Below are positions 12,086 through 24,400 of a DNA stretch of 64,000 nucleotides, piece by piece (within the stretch, counting starts at the first letter, position 1; every line of letters starts with the position of its first letter). A program made the position numbers and the translations under genes. Source of the stretch: Perca fluviatilis (lineage: Eukaryota; Chordata; Actinopteri; Perciformes; Percidae); NCBI RefSeq assembly GCF_010015445.1, contig NC_053127.1:30628215-30692214 (forward strand). Direction: 5' to 3'. Below the pieces are notes generated by a model, which saw nothing but the letters and a program-made list of their open reading frames with translations, had not been told where the DNA came from and made no database searches.

Positions 12086-12546
12086 AAATTTTACTGTTTT
12101 TAGTATCCAGTATCCATCAGCATACCTGCCACCAGACCAGTTATTAACACTTAAATAACAATAAATAAATAATAATAAATAATAAATAATTTCTATTTAT
12201 TAGACCAAAAACACAAAGATATTTAATTTACAATGATATAAAACAGAGAAAAACATTTGAGAAGCTAGGGCCAGCAAATGTATGGCATTTGTGCTTGATA
12301 ACTCACCTAAATAATGAATCAATTATTAAAAATGAACAAAAAAAGGGCAAATCATTTTCAATCAATATCAACTAATTGTTTTAGCACAACAAAATAAGTA
12401 ATCAGTTTATAAAATAGGATGCACTGTTATAGATTAAACAATGCAGCCAGCAGTTTTTAAAGTAGTTCAAAAACGAATAATTGAATAAATGTATTGATCG
12501 TAAACAAAGGGTAGGGTCAGAAGCTTCAGCTTATATCAGCCCCAAA

Positions 12547-12615
12547 AAAGAAAAAAAAAAAAAAAAAAAAAAAAAAGAAAAAAAAAAGAAAAAAAAAAAA
12601 AAAAAAAAAAAAAAA
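12547..12615. repeat. Poly(A) tract
   Basis: About 70 bases almost entirely A with a few interrupting G. It may mark the tail of a retroposed sequence, but no source was recognised immediately upstream. Confidence 0.9.
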
Positions 12616-12662
12616 CAACTAAAGAACATATTTTATTTTATAACTTTCTACATACATGCATA

Positions 12663-13140
12663 CACTGTAAAAATTTTACTGTAAAATTTACAGTAACTTA
12701 CTGGCAACAATTAGCCAGTAAGTTACTGTGAATACTTTTTACAGTAAGGGTACTGTACTTCCATTTACAGTATTTTATGTATAAACTGTGAAATCAAAAA
12801 CAATTAAATACTGTGATTTTAGTTGTATTTACAGTAACTTACTGGCTAATTGTTGCCAGTAAGTTACTGTGAATATGTTTTACAGTAAGGGTACTGTACT
12901 TCCATTTACAGTATTTTTTGTATTAACTGTAAAATAAAAACAAACACTGATTTTTGTTGTATTTACAGTACTGTTTTACTGTAGAAGAAAAATAAATACT
13001 GTGATTTCAATTGCATTTACATACAAAAAAAACAGTTAAGCATTGTTTTTTATGTATTGTATGCAATACAGTACTAAACAGTAGATAAGTGTTAATCACT
13101 GTAAATTCAGTTTCTCACTGTACAATTTAAATACTGTATC
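12663..13140. mobile_element. CACTG-terminated MITE-like sequence with tandem hairpins
   Basis: It begins CACTGTAAAAATTTTACTGT and consists of recurring TTTACAGTA and TACTGTGA blocks. Two successive ~141-bp units each contain a perfect 15-bp stem (CAGTAACTTACTGGC) with an 8-nt loop, at 12691-12728 and 12832-12869. CACTG-type ends are typical of EnSpm/CACTA elements. A matching opposite end (…TTTTTTACAGTG) lies at about 21,370-21,600. Whether the two belong to one element is unproven. Confidence 0.6.
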
Positions 13141-13149
13141 ACTGTGATT

Positions 13150-14780
13150 TAAAATTAGCCATCATTGAAAGAATCACCCATATTCTAAAACATTGCAATC
13201 AACTGCAGACAATAAGAAAATTGTTAACAGTTAGGCTATTTATTTAAAAACATTTAGTGAACAGGAATGACAAACAGGTACAACATAAAGGGATAATGGA
13301 CACTGGACAACATGCCATTATACCATCCAAAGTCTTAACCACGTTCTACGTTTGTAATGCAGCCACAATGCCCAGCAGAGCGTGTTAACTTTGGATAGTC
13401 TAATGGTGTGAAGTCTGTTATCCTGCTTATTCTACTGTTGCTAAATTTAATTTACGACAAACAAAAACAAAACGAGGCTATTTCATTACAAGTTTTGTAA
13501 AGTTATAGAGCAAACTGTTACTAGTTCATTCACTAGTTCAGCATGACTGGTTGCTATGACGCAACAATAATACAAATTGAAACAATACGGCAAAGAAATT
13601 GAACTACTTTAAAGCCGTGCAAATAACAGATTATTACCACATTCTAAAGAGCAATAAATAACACTATGGCAATATTAAAATAAAATAAAACATTCAACAA
13701 TAAAAAAATTTAATATTTAACATTTCATGAACATTTAAAACGGAAAGGGAAAATAAACTTCCCCTGCCACTTGTCAAAGATCTATGGCCTCTTGCATGCT
13801 CTGACCTTGGAAACCTAGAATCCTAGTTGGAGCCCTGAAATCAAAGAAGAAAACACATTAGATTGTATGAATGGTTTCGAAAACGGTAAAACTCAACTGT
13901 TCAACTCTGGGACAGTAGTAAAATGAGCCTATTTCCAAAAAATGTGGAGTGTTCTTTTAACAAGTACAACTTTTTATTTAAATAATGTAGGCTACTAGTA
14001 AATGGTGAAATTAACATTTAGAAAGATTAATAAATGCTGTAGAAGTGCAGTTTATTAATAGTTAATGTTAACTAATGTAGTTAACTAGAGTTTAATAAAT
14101 GGAACCATATTGTAAAGTTTTTACCAATTTGTTATGCACCCGATTCAGACGTCTCGTGAGTTCAGTGTTGGACAGAGCAGTTGTTTTAACCATTCATTAA
14201 ATGTAATCAGTTCAAAGGAGTCATTTGAGTATCGAACACGCTCATTGGCGGACTACGGCATGCGTTTTATTATCCCGGGAGTTTAGGACATTGCACAAGA
14301 TTTTTGTCAACACAGGAAACATTTCATCACTGGATAGTTTGTTTTTTAAAGTGTTTTTATTTCAGCTGGATTCCGGAATTAGCAATTTGTTAGTACATAA
14401 GCAACGTGTGCCAATCAATGTATCTCAATTGATTTTGATTTAATATGCCTGAGTGAGCGACAGAGAGCAAGACAGTTTGAAGACGATGAGAGTGTGAACG
14501 CCAGACAGGGCTCTCTCTCTCTCTCTGCTTCGTTTCTATCAGTAACACGCGTCCTGTCACAAGCGCAGCAGTCATCTACATCACACCATTCAAATGGCTT
14601 TAGTGGGACAAAAATTTGCTTTGGCGGCTGAGAGAAATGGAGGAGGTTATTCATTTACTTTTAACACCATTTAAAAATGAATAATGAAATGCAATGTGGC
14701 AGGCAGCCGGTGTTGATTCTGTGGCGCACCGCCACAAATAAGTATGTGTGGGAAACACAGATTTTCAAGTTTTCACGGCT
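13150..14780. other. No recognisable gene or named repeat
   Basis: AT-rich sequence with only short frames. A brief CT run (about 14,510-14,527) is the only simple repeat. Confidence 0.45.
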
Positions 14781-14931
14781 TTAATAGGGCTGGGCAAAAA
14801 AATTTTGATTTTTCGATTAATTGTTTTTTTTAAAGTGGTCGATTCAAAATATATATTTTTTCTATATTCAGGGCTCTAATTTTTGCGTGGTATTTCACAC
14901 ATCATTTTAATTTTCCTTCCCCTCGGCCGCC

Positions 14932-15450
14932 CCAAAGTTTACACACACCTTCTCATTCAATGCTTTTCCTTTTATTTTCATGACTATTTCATGATATAGA
15001 TTGTCACTGAAACCACATCAAAACTATGAATCACTGTGGATTATGTACTTAACAAAGTGTAATAACAGGTTTTATATAATTTAGATTCTTCAAGGTAGCC
15101 ACCCTTTGCTTTTTATTAATAAGGAAAAAAATTCCACTAATTAACCCCTGACAAAGCACACCTGTGAAGGTAAAACCATTTCAGGTGACTACCTCATGAA
15201 GCTCATTGAGAGAACACCAAGGGTGGGTTGCGAGAGTCAGCACCAAAAGCAAAGGGGGGCTACTTTGAAGAATCTAAAATATAAGACATGTTTTCAGTTA
15301 TTTCACACTTTTTTTTGTTACAGTACGAAATTCCATGTGTTCATTCATAGTTTTGATGCCTTCAGTGAGAATCTACAACGTAAATAGTCATGAAAATAAA
15401 AAGGAATCACATTGAATGAGAAGGTGTGTCCAAACTTTTGGCCTGTACTG
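14932..15450. mobile_element. Tc1-like non-autonomous element
   Basis: Both ends carry the same ~65-bp inverted arm containing CACACCTTCTCATTCAATG followed by TTTTATTTTCATGACTAT. The right end terminates CCTGTACTG with TA following, as in Tc1 elements. The interior (about 390 bp) has no transposase frame. The outermost left end has diverged. Confidence 0.75.
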
Positions 15451-15459
15451 TATAATGCA

Positions 15460-16410
15460 GCAAATTCCTGCAAACATTGATTCACTTTAGCCTGTAGGTT
15501 GAGTATATTAATCCACACAGATTCTAAAAACAAATCAGTCATTTTAAAATGTTCTCCGAGACACAATATCACAAACAGTGTGTAGCGGTGTTGCTCTTTC
15601 TCTCTGCACCAAGGCAAGCGCTTGAGGAGGCGTATATACACTCTCGCGTTTCTTAAAGTGAACGTAGTCATATATGTCTGTCATTAATTTTGTTTTTGAA
15701 ACAACAAAAGACAGCTTCAATTGTTAGGAATCAGAATTTATAGCCTAATATTTAATTTAGTCAGGACTAATAGACATCCAGTGTTATTTTACATTTAATC
15801 ACTTTATTCAGTTTCTGTAGTATTTATGAATACTAGTGTTAGACCAACCCAAACACTTTTATCTTTATTTGTATCTTTATTCTATTGTAATTATTTATGC
15901 TACCTTTTCCAATTTAATTCAAAGATTGAGATTCAAGCTTCCATGTGTTACATAAACTCTTAACAAAATTACCCGCCGCTTGGAAACATCATCTCATGAG
16001 CATATTTTTATGCTATTAAATAGCTCTTTTTATTATTAAACGCCTCCGCAGTTTAGCATTAGTAGCCTATACTGCATTTGACGTGATACAGATTTCGATA
16101 AGTTGTACTCTCCTTTAACAAACTTTCAGATGCTCATTCATGTTTATCTACGAACGATAATGATATACGATACACATACAACTTTTGTTAGCCAAGGCGC
16201 TGAAATTCTTTGTACATCCCTTGCGGTACCTCCCCCCAAAAACACCAAACATACATAAGATTAATACCACCAACAAACATACATGAGACATTACCACAAA
16301 TGACAAACTCCAAAAAGGAAACAAAGAAAACATATGTAACAACAGTACATGACATAAACATACACACGGACAGAGTCTTGGAGATGTATATCCCTGCAAT
16401 AAATATTGCA
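15460..16410. other. No recognisable gene
   Basis: AT-rich with short frames on both strands (for example 16148-16411 minus). None shows a known domain. Confidence 0.4.
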
Positions 16411-16416
16411 CTGGGT

Positions 16417-16925
16417 TTAATGTAGCTGGTTTAACAATAGGATAGATTGATGTATGAAGGAGTTTTTAAGTCTAATACGATTAAAAGAATGAACTCTAAA
16501 GCGTCTGTTTGAAGGCAGAAGCTGATATTCACTGTGCAAGACATGTAAAGGGTCATTTGAAATATTTCTGGCTAGTCTAAGCATACTATTATTGTGAGCC
16601 TCCTGAAAGGAGTACACTGCAGGTAGTCCTGTAATCTTTTCGCAAATTTTAATCTGATTAAATAGCTTTGTTTTATTTTTTAACTGAGAGGCTACTTAGC
16701 CAAGCAGTACTACAGTAAAGCATCATACTCTGAATTACTGATGTGAAAAACAGAGAGATGATTTGACTGCTAGCTCAAAAGATCTCAATCTACGAAGAAA
16801 ATAAACCCGCTGTTGTATTTTTTGCGCAGATGAAATCTAGAGGTGAGAGGTCCATGAGAGATTGTCGTCTATCATGACACCCAAATATTTATAGACCGAG
16901 ACTTGACTAATTTCTGAATTATGAA
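16417..16925 (-). mobile_element. LINE relic: C-terminal end of ORF2
   Basis: On the minus strand the pieces read, in order, SLSVKNKTKLFNQIKIC, a GLPAVYSFQEAHNNS-type link, then LARNISNDPLHVLHSEYQLL and RLKNSFIHQSI. This pattern (a D-P-x-H-x-L-x-x-E-x-x-LLPSxRR block followed by a short xSFxxxSI tail) is the carboxy-terminus of Rex1/L2-like LINE polyproteins. Upstream frames are broken by stops. No polymerase core remains. Confidence 0.7.
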
Positions 16926-17267
16926 TCTTCACTAGGGGCAGTTATCTCGCGCTGTAACTGCTATTATTAAGGTGGAAGAGAAGATCTAATGCGGCTCGCT
17001 GTTGCTTATCTATTCTTGAGCTGCGCCAGAGACCGATCTCACGCCACACAGCACCAAAACGGTACTTATGTTTTAAGAAAATGGACGTAAATTGAAATCT
17101 GGGACCGTTTCATATGAATAGTAACAAAACACAAAGATTATGGCGAAGTTATTGGATGGGAAGCGTGGCTACAATGTTCCATTCATTCATCAACTGAAAA
17201 CAGGATGACTAATCGATTCTTGGGGATTTAAGAATCAATATCGATTTTCTAAAAATGAGAATCGATT

Positions 17268-17279
17268 AAAAAAAAAATC

Positions 17280-17314
<35 letters not shown>

Positions 17315-17380
17315 TTTTTTTTTATTTTTTTTTTTTTTTTTTTTTTTATTTTTTTTATTTTTTTTATTTTTAAATAGTTT

Positions 17381-17419
<39 letters not shown>

Positions 17420-17640
17420 TTAATTTTTTTTTTTAATTTTATATTTACCCAGCCCTAATATACACGGTACAATTTTTTTTTTTTTTTTCAATATAATTTT
17501 TTAAAAAAATAAAAAAAAATATAAATTATATAAAAAAAAAAAAAAATAATATTTTATTTTTTTTTTTTATAATTATAATAAAAATTAAATAAAAAAAAAA
17601 AAAAAAAAATAGTTTAATTTTTTTTAGTGTTTGGGCAGGT
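17268..17640. repeat. Long T-rich then mixed A/T low-complexity tract
   Basis: About 370 bases almost entirely T and A. Poly(T) dominates 17,280-17,440, and alternating T and A runs follow. Assembly length is unreliable in such sequence. Confidence 0.9.
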
Positions 17641-18165
17641 GCCAAGTCCTGCTGAAAGAAAATGAACTCAGATCTCCATAAAAGCTTGTTTGAGCGTGAA
17701 GAGGGACAAGAATATCCTGGAAGACTGCTGCGTTGACTCTGGACTTAATAGAGCACAGTCCAGAGTCAACGCAGCCGTCTACCAGGACATTTAGAGCACT
17801 TCATGCTTCCCTTCAGCAGAAAAGCTTTATGGAGATGCTTTATGAAGATGATTTTCCAGCAGGATTTTCACCTCGCCCACATTGCCAAAATAACTAAAAT
17901 AAACTAAAACCTGGTTCAATGACCATGGGATTACTGTGTAAGACTTCTGTGTCATTTCATTTTTTTTCTGACATTTAGATTTTGTGGTTTTCACAAGCTT
18001 TAAGCCATAATCATCAAAATTGTAAACAAATAAAGGCTTGCAATATCTTACTTTGCAAGCAATGAGTCAATATAATATATTAGTTTCACATTTTAAGTAG
18101 AATTCTGAAATAAATTAACTTTTCCATGATATTCAAATTTTTGGAAAGGGTCTGTATGATTTAGT
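17640..18165 (-). mobile_element. Degraded Tc1/mariner-type relic
   Basis: Several blocks match a common fish Tc1-like repeat: CAGGTGCCAAGTCCTGCTGA, CATCAAAATTGTAAACAAATAAA and a terminal TTTTCCATGATATTCAAATT. The transposase region is reduced to fragments. A perfect 17-bp inverted repeat with a 13-nt spacer lies at 17728-17744 and 17758-17774. Orientation is tentative. Confidence 0.6.
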
Positions 18166-18980
18166 CAATCAAGAGCATTCAACTAGTCTCTCTCTCCTTG
18201 TCAGTTAATGTTGATAAGCTACATTATGTCTTGTTTGACTTTCTTTGCCATTTACATCTGAGTGAACTACAAACTTTACAATGACGTCTGGTTAAAGGGA
18301 TGCACTCGACCAGCTCACGCGTCTGTCCTGCTGCACGCTCAATCCACGGCATTATTTTTCTTTTATCAGCTCAGGCACCAAAGCAAAGTTGTTACTATAT
18401 TTCGGTTTAATATTCCACTAGTAAGACAGATTTACTTCATAGACTGCCTTTTTTATCCCCATTATACCCTCTATTGTCAGTGTTTCTTTTTCTATAAACA
18501 CAAACACTGTTTACACGCCTCGGTATCAGAGTAAAAAATATTTTTACAAGTACGAAGTACATTGAGCTCAGTATTCGCCCAATATCGATACCGTTGCATC
18601 CCTAATAATTATTATTATCAAATTATGATTAATTATATTATACCCACATATACCTATATTATTTATTACATTATAATTATTATTAAAGCTATTATCAGAA
18701 CCTCACCTGTTTCTAGCCAGTTAGCAAATAGAACTCTGTGAAGTCCCTGATGAAGGAGATTACATGGGGGTTCATGTATAAAGTCTTCCGCGCACCACCT
18801 CTCCCAGTCGTCTTGCTCATCTGCTCCTTGGCAGTGCATCTTGTTGGAGTCGGATTAATCCTGACTGAAAACCTATGAAGATGAGTATAGGAGTTAGGGG
18901 TGGACAATATGTACATATTAATGAATAACTGTAAGAGCAGTGAGCATTGTAGAATCATACATAAAGGCCTGCTGACAGAA
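18165..18980. other. No gene; possible MITE end near 18,600
   Basis: The string TATCGATACCGTTGCATCCCTA at 18582-18603 resembles a terminal repeat, and AAAGGGATGCACTCGA lies at 18295-18310 in the opposite sense. The two could bound a ~310-bp element, but the match is short. Confidence 0.35.
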
Positions 18981-18984
18981 GTAT

Positions 18985-19480
18985 TTCACATCTCAACAGG
19001 AGTTAGTCAAGGCTGTCTACTTTCTCGATAACCATTCCTCTGTAGACTGTAGATCTAGATCATGCGCGACTAGGTCAGCGGCAAGCCACTGACAACAGGC
19101 GCAATGGGATCCAATGGACCCCATTTACAGTTGTTACTGGACAACCTAGACTTTGCTGATTATATCACATTACTGCCCCAAAACCACCACCAAATGCAAG
19201 AGAAACTGAGAGAGGTAGAACAGAAGGCAGCTGAGACAGGTCTCCACATTAGCACAACAGCCAAAGTGCAAACAGAAAGACACTGGCCAGCTTGATGGTT
19301 AACCACCAACCACTAAAGGAAGTCAACTCCATGTAGGTAGCAAGTGATGGTGGATCAAAAGGGATGTAAAGAGGAGAATAGGCAAGGCAAGAGCTGCATT
19401 TGGCATGATGGGGCCCAAATGAAGAGCACGTAACATCACACTCAAGACCAAACTACAGCAATTCGACTCAAGCATTAAAC
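18985..19480 (+). mobile_element. LINE relic: reverse transcriptase palm fragment
   Basis: The plus strand reads GVSQGCLLS (a GVPQGxxLSP motif) near 19,005, then LLLDNLDFADYITLL, QMQEKLREVEQKAAETGLHI and, after a stop and frame change, DGGSERDVKRRIGKARAAF. This order is typical of the palm and thumb of non-LTR reverse transcriptases. The catalytic FADD box is FADY, so the second aspartate is lost. Only about 500 bp survives, with frameshifts. The clade is not assigned. Confidence 0.75.
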
Positions 19481-19499
19481 CATACCCCTTTAAAGATCT

Positions 19500-21370
19500 G
19501 AGATGTGGAAAACAACAAAAAACCTCCTGAACAAGCTACAATTCTTCAACCACTGCCTAAAATGTATTCTTAACATCAGATTGACTGAAAAAAAAAAAGA
19601 AAAAAAGAAGAATGTATGGATTGGGTGAACTAATCCTTTATGCAGCAGTAACTGGTTTGGTGATAGAAAAACAATGAGTGATACAGGCATAGCAAGCAAT
19701 CTGAAATAGCAATCATGACATAGCTAGGTGGCTACAAAAGATGAGACAGTACTCCACATAACTTAAGTTTTTGAAGTGACTGCTGTTCCTGACTGGGGAG
19801 GAGGCAAGAATGACACGACACAAACTGCATTCACAAGTGTTTTCCAGAAACTTTGCTTTGCATGTGCCCTATACATTCAAAGCATTCGTTAACATTGAAT
19901 GTGAAACTTACCGAAGCATGATGATGGGAGAGACAGCTGGGCCTCTGCGTCTCGCGGGAGTGGTAGTCTCCTATGCCAGCAAAGATAAGAGTTACTTGAA
20001 ACAAGGTGGTATATTATCTCTAGGTAAAAAAAGCTTTTTGAAATTTGATAAGGAAGCAATTAGCCTTTTTTTTTGTTGTTTGTTTTTTTTTTCTTTTTTT
20101 GGTTCGGTGACGCGTAAAGTTATTTACTGGTTTTCTGCAAGTCCCAAGCAGTTGGTGAAGGATCCGCGAATCCAAAATGGAAACTCCGCCAGACGCAACG
20201 GGTGAAAAAAAAAATAAAAAATCTTCTCCTGTCTATCGTGCTATCGTTAACTAACGTAACTGTTACCTGTAGCATTAAGTTAAATTTAAAGGCTGTGAAA
20301 ACGTCTCGTCGGGGCTGAATTCCCTGAATTCCTCTCAGGCCAAAAAGTGAAAGATATCAACACGAAGACGAAAACAAAATAAATACAACAAGAAAAAGCC
20401 GTGTATAAAGAAACGTACATTTGAGTATTAACGGAGCTTTTCTGTCAACGCTAACGAAGTCAGAAATTCAAATGATGCTTCTTCGCGCTTTTTCCCCCAC
20501 AGATTCTAGACTGGGTAAAAACCCCCCCACTCTGTCGGCGCTTTGATTTTGCCCCTGCAGCTCAGAAACAGCTCAGGAAACTTGCATGTTTATCTCTCCT
20601 GTCCGAAGAAAAAAGAGGATATAACACTGATTTTTTTATATTAAAATCCCATCGGACGTATATATGAGTTAACCAGACAGCCTCAATTTTGGCAAGTAAT
20701 GCACATGACATAGCCTACCCAAAATAAAATGGAACTGCTCATAAGTCATTCTGAATAGACACATAACCAACATATTTAGAATGCTTGGGAGTTTTGGCTC
20801 AAGTCCAAAAAACTCAAAATTAATCAGATGTTATTAATATTGAGATATATAAGCTCAAAAATTAAAACAACAAATATTAAGAATATATTTATTAAATGTA
20901 TAAAAAATATTAATATTTTAATATTAATATACATAATTATGTGAATGTACTATTGCAACTTATAACCAAAGGTCATGCTTCATTTAAAATCTGAGGATGA
21001 TATCTCAAAAAAAGATGTGTTTATGAAGCATATATTTTTAGACCATGTCAGGGAGGCTTTGGAAAGTTTAAGATAAGGCTTATCAAATATTTTCATTTCC
21101 TGTTAACACCCATTTACACCCAAATGCCCATTTACAGTCACAAAACAAACAAACAAACAAAAAAATATTCTTCGGAATCTTATGCGAATTCTTAAAAATA
21201 TGGAATAGAAAGCTCCAGGTGCATCAGAGTACAAGTACATGAAACATTTTAATTTATTAATATTACACTTTTACTTAAAGCTCACCATCGAGTATTTATA
21301 TCATATTCCGGTAATGAAACAATAATCTGGGGCCGTCCATGTAAAAGGGGTACAAAGAAAGATATGATAA
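19500..21370. other. No recognisable gene
   Basis: A frame at 19810-20205 is open but ends in a homopolymer-driven Phe/Ser tract. A short frame beginning METPPDATGEKKNKK at about 20,178 has no recognised counterpart. Confidence 0.4.
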
Positions 21371-21600
21371 AAAAAATTACAGTAATTAACTTTACTATTT
21401 ACAGTAGTATAGTGGCTAATTGTGATTTTTTTACAGTAATGCTTTGACTACTGTGATGTCAACTATAATGCAACGACTACTGTGATTTTTTAGGCCTTAC
21501 TGTAAACTTTACAATATTCTACTGTAAAAATGTTATACAGTAATGTTACTGGGAAATCTACAGTAAATAACTGTAGATTTCACAGCCATTTTTTACAGTG
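21370..21600. mobile_element. CAGTG-terminated sequence, partner of 12,663
   Basis: ACAGTAA/TTACTGT blocks recur and the segment ends TTTCACAGCCATTTTTTACAGTG, an inverted match to CACTGTAAAAA at 12,663. TA follows here and precedes the other end. It could be the right end of a large, filled CACTA-like element or an independent MITE. Confidence 0.5.
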
Positions 21601-21639
21601 TACATACAGTGTGTTTGCATATGCATGTATATACTTACC

Positions 21640-21685
21640 TACATATATACATACATACATACATACATACAGTACATACACGCCT
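21640..21685. repeat. (ACAT)n microsatellite
   Basis: Repeated ACAT units, interrupted, from about 21,643 to 21,681. Confidence 0.8.
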
Positions 21686-21689
21686 ACAT

Positions 21690-23420
21690 ATACCCATAAG
21701 GGTCAGTACCTATGTACAGCACATTGCCACCATAACGTGAATAATATCCTAAATAATGATGATAACCATAATGATAATAATGTTTATCATCATCGTCATT
21801 ATCAACATTCTCATAGAATAATACTACTCAATGTCTAAACTTATCTAGTGTCATGTATTTGAACCCTTTTCTAAATTTGAAGACATTCCTAATATAGTTT
21901 AATTTATCTGATAATGTGTTCCATAACTTCACACCACGACAGATATGCACCTGCTTTTCATCACTGTGTTAAAAAAGCGTGTGCTAATACTATACATATT
22001 TTTACTTAAGCAAAACCATGTCAATATTTCTTCCACTAGTGGCAATGTGTATCTCAGCCAAAATCTTCTTATAATGTACAGTGAGTAGTACATGCAAATA
22101 TGGTAAGTAAAAATGTGGATAAACTGTGATCTCGCATCAGTGCTAATCATATGTGATCCACCCATATTAACCAAAAGCTAATGATGCCTTTTCAGAATTG
22201 TTGTTTTTCTTTCCTTGATAGACATGTCATGATAGATGTAGGATATGTCAGCATAAAAAGGTGAGGAAACTGTATTTCACAAGCAAAAGGTGCTGAGTTT
22301 ACTTGTTTACAATGGATTAGGAGAAATTAGACTTGCAGCTTATTGTCAAAAAAAAAAAAATCAATGGAAATGTTTTCTTCACCAACTCCAGCCAATATCC
22401 CTGCCTTTTGTGAATCGAGTTTCCAATGTGACCTCTGCTCTGTATATGAAAGCTGTGCACATAGGTACATGTGTTGTGAGCTGGGTTGCACCCGTTGCTC
22501 AATACTGGTTGACCTACAAAACCAGTGAGAGTGCTGATGTTCATCACAACCGCAGGACCCTGGTGTGTCGTAAAGACTCATGCTGATCTGAGAGTCTATG
22601 AGGCTTGACGTGTGACATCAACCTCACGAAAAGAACAGGGGGGGATAAACACATAACTGCCCAGTAACAAGGGCTCTTTCCTCATTGGCTGCCGAAGAAC
22701 GTTGCATTGATCATACTCTTTGTGCAAAAATGACACATGTGGTTTTGATCCATGCACACACAGGCAGGATTACAGTATATGCTCACACACACTCAGCAGA
22801 TTGTGAGTGTGCATGCACAGTCTGAGGCTTAGGTGTGCACAAACGCACACTCTATCACCCTCACGCACACGTGCACACAATTCCACGTACACAAATCTCA
22901 AATTCGCACACTGACAGTGTTGGTGAGAACTAGGGAAGAACCACACCAGTAAGCCTCTTCTTTTTTTTTTTACTTAAATATTCTTTGAGAATTCAGTTAT
23001 TCCTCTTCCAAGATTAGCACTTAGCTCCTAGTAACAGTGCTGTCATTTTGTTGTTACACGTCACCCACCATGGTTCATACTTAATGACACGGTTTCCTCT
23101 TTAATAATTGGCTGCTTTTCACAGCAGCACATAGTTTAAACTTTTGACTAAGAAAATGTCTTTTGGCTGACATTTCTATGAATAAAAACAAAAAACATAG
23201 ACATTTCAAATTATGTTGACCATGGCGGGATTGCAGCTCACTGAGTATTGAAAATTGGGACAACACTATTTGTAAAAAATAAATAGTTTAATTCAAAAAA
23301 CTGTTCTTATTTAAGCAAATAGTTTGCTTTCACACCACACTTATCCACAAAACAATTCTCAATTCTGACATTTTAAGCACTCTAACCTAATCAACTCATC
23401 ATTTCAGCTCTAAAAGAATG
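21690..23420. other. No recognisable gene
   Basis: Short frames only. A CA-rich stretch occurs around 22,750-22,915. The sequence near 21,850-22,100 may derive from a LINE but is too decayed to assign. Confidence 0.4.
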
Positions 23421-23429
23421 TATATTAAT

Positions 23430-24400
23430 TAGGGCTGTCAGTTTAACGCGTTATTAACGGCGTTAACGCAAACCCATTTTAACGCCGACAATTTTTTTAT
23501 CGCGTGATTAACGTATAGACAGTTAAAGGATTAACGTTCTTTTGGATCTAGCTAGACCGGAAGCAAAATTACGAATCCCACTATGGCCACGCCAAGACCC
23601 GCCCTACGAAGCAGCTCGATTGGTTGGAGTTAGGCATTTCACCTCAAGTGGTTAGGATAGCGGATTTGTCAGGGGATAGGACCTGAACAAATGGAGTTAC
23701 GTTACCTTGGACACCTGGCCAATAGTAGTGATTGAAGGGCAGGTCTTGGCGTGGCCATAGTGGGATTCGTAATTTCACAGACCGGAAACAAAACAGACAC
23801 ACGCCGCGGCCGCACACACTTGTTTGGGCTTGCGAGCCGCGTAGCTAGTAGGCTCGTCATGGCGATTAGCTTCCGAGCGAGTAGTGACTCTAGAGTCAGT
23901 GAGAGAAACAAAGTGTCTCCTCTGTTCTTTCTGACCACGGTGGGAAATCTGGAGCAGGAAAAGTAAACCCTCTCCTTGATTTTACGTTGGTTATGGAGAA
24001 CGAGAACCAGGAAATGAGTCGAGGGAAACCATAGTCGCTATGACGACCAGCCACACTCGCCTCAGGCATGAGGCAATACTATCTGCAGTGGAAAATGGAG
24101 GTAACAGTGTTACGTTATGTCACAGATTATTAGTTCAAAGTGAGAATGTTAGTGTGAAATTGAACACTACGTATATGCCAATGTTGTTTTCAATAAAAAA
24201 AAACATTTGCACAAAGCAAGCCGATCCACTTTTCCATGTTGATAAGAGCATTAAAATGAAAAAAATATAATGGGACAAAAAGAAATCAAGGGACATTTAG
24301 AATAGATAAAAATGTGTGATTAATTGCGATTAATCGTGAGTTAACTATGACATTAATGCGATTAATCGCGATTTAATATTTTAATCGTTTGACAGCACTA
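23430..24400. mobile_element. hAT non-autonomous element with perfect 8-bp duplication
   Basis: The element starts TAGGGCTGTCAG and ends with the reverse complement of TAGTGCTGTCAAACGATT. The octamer ATATTAAT occurs directly outside both ends (23422-23429 and 24401-24408), a perfect hAT-type target-site duplication. Sub-terminal blocks are rich in TTAACGCG and ATTAATCGCGATTAA. No transposase frame is present, so mobilisation would have needed another source. An internal inverted pair (about 23,562-23,606 and 23,733-23,778) may be a nested older element. Confidence 0.92.

Larger units (their letters stand above)
14785..17457. mobile_element. Candidate hAT-like element with TAGGGCTGGG ends
   Basis: The left end reads TAGGGCTGGGCAAAAAAATT and the right end reads ATTTACCCAGCCCTA, an inverted pair of about 10-14 bp. 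Beyond it both ends show related AATCGATT-rich blocks (14810-14850; 17205-17270). The flanking 8 bp do not match, so a target duplication is not supported. The interior contains a Tc1-like element and a LINE relic, so the present length reflects later insertions. Confidence 0.5.

Noticed and set aside
12481..12684. Lysine-rich open frame
   Set aside because: It is the translation of a poly(A) tract.
14785..17457. Calling the TAGGGCTGGG pair a confirmed hAT element
   Set aside because: The flanking 8 bp do not match on the two sides, so it is kept only as a candidate.
22290..22586. A 98-codon plus frame overlapping minus frames
   Set aside because: No recognisable domain or neighbouring exon; the frame begins near an A-run and looks random.
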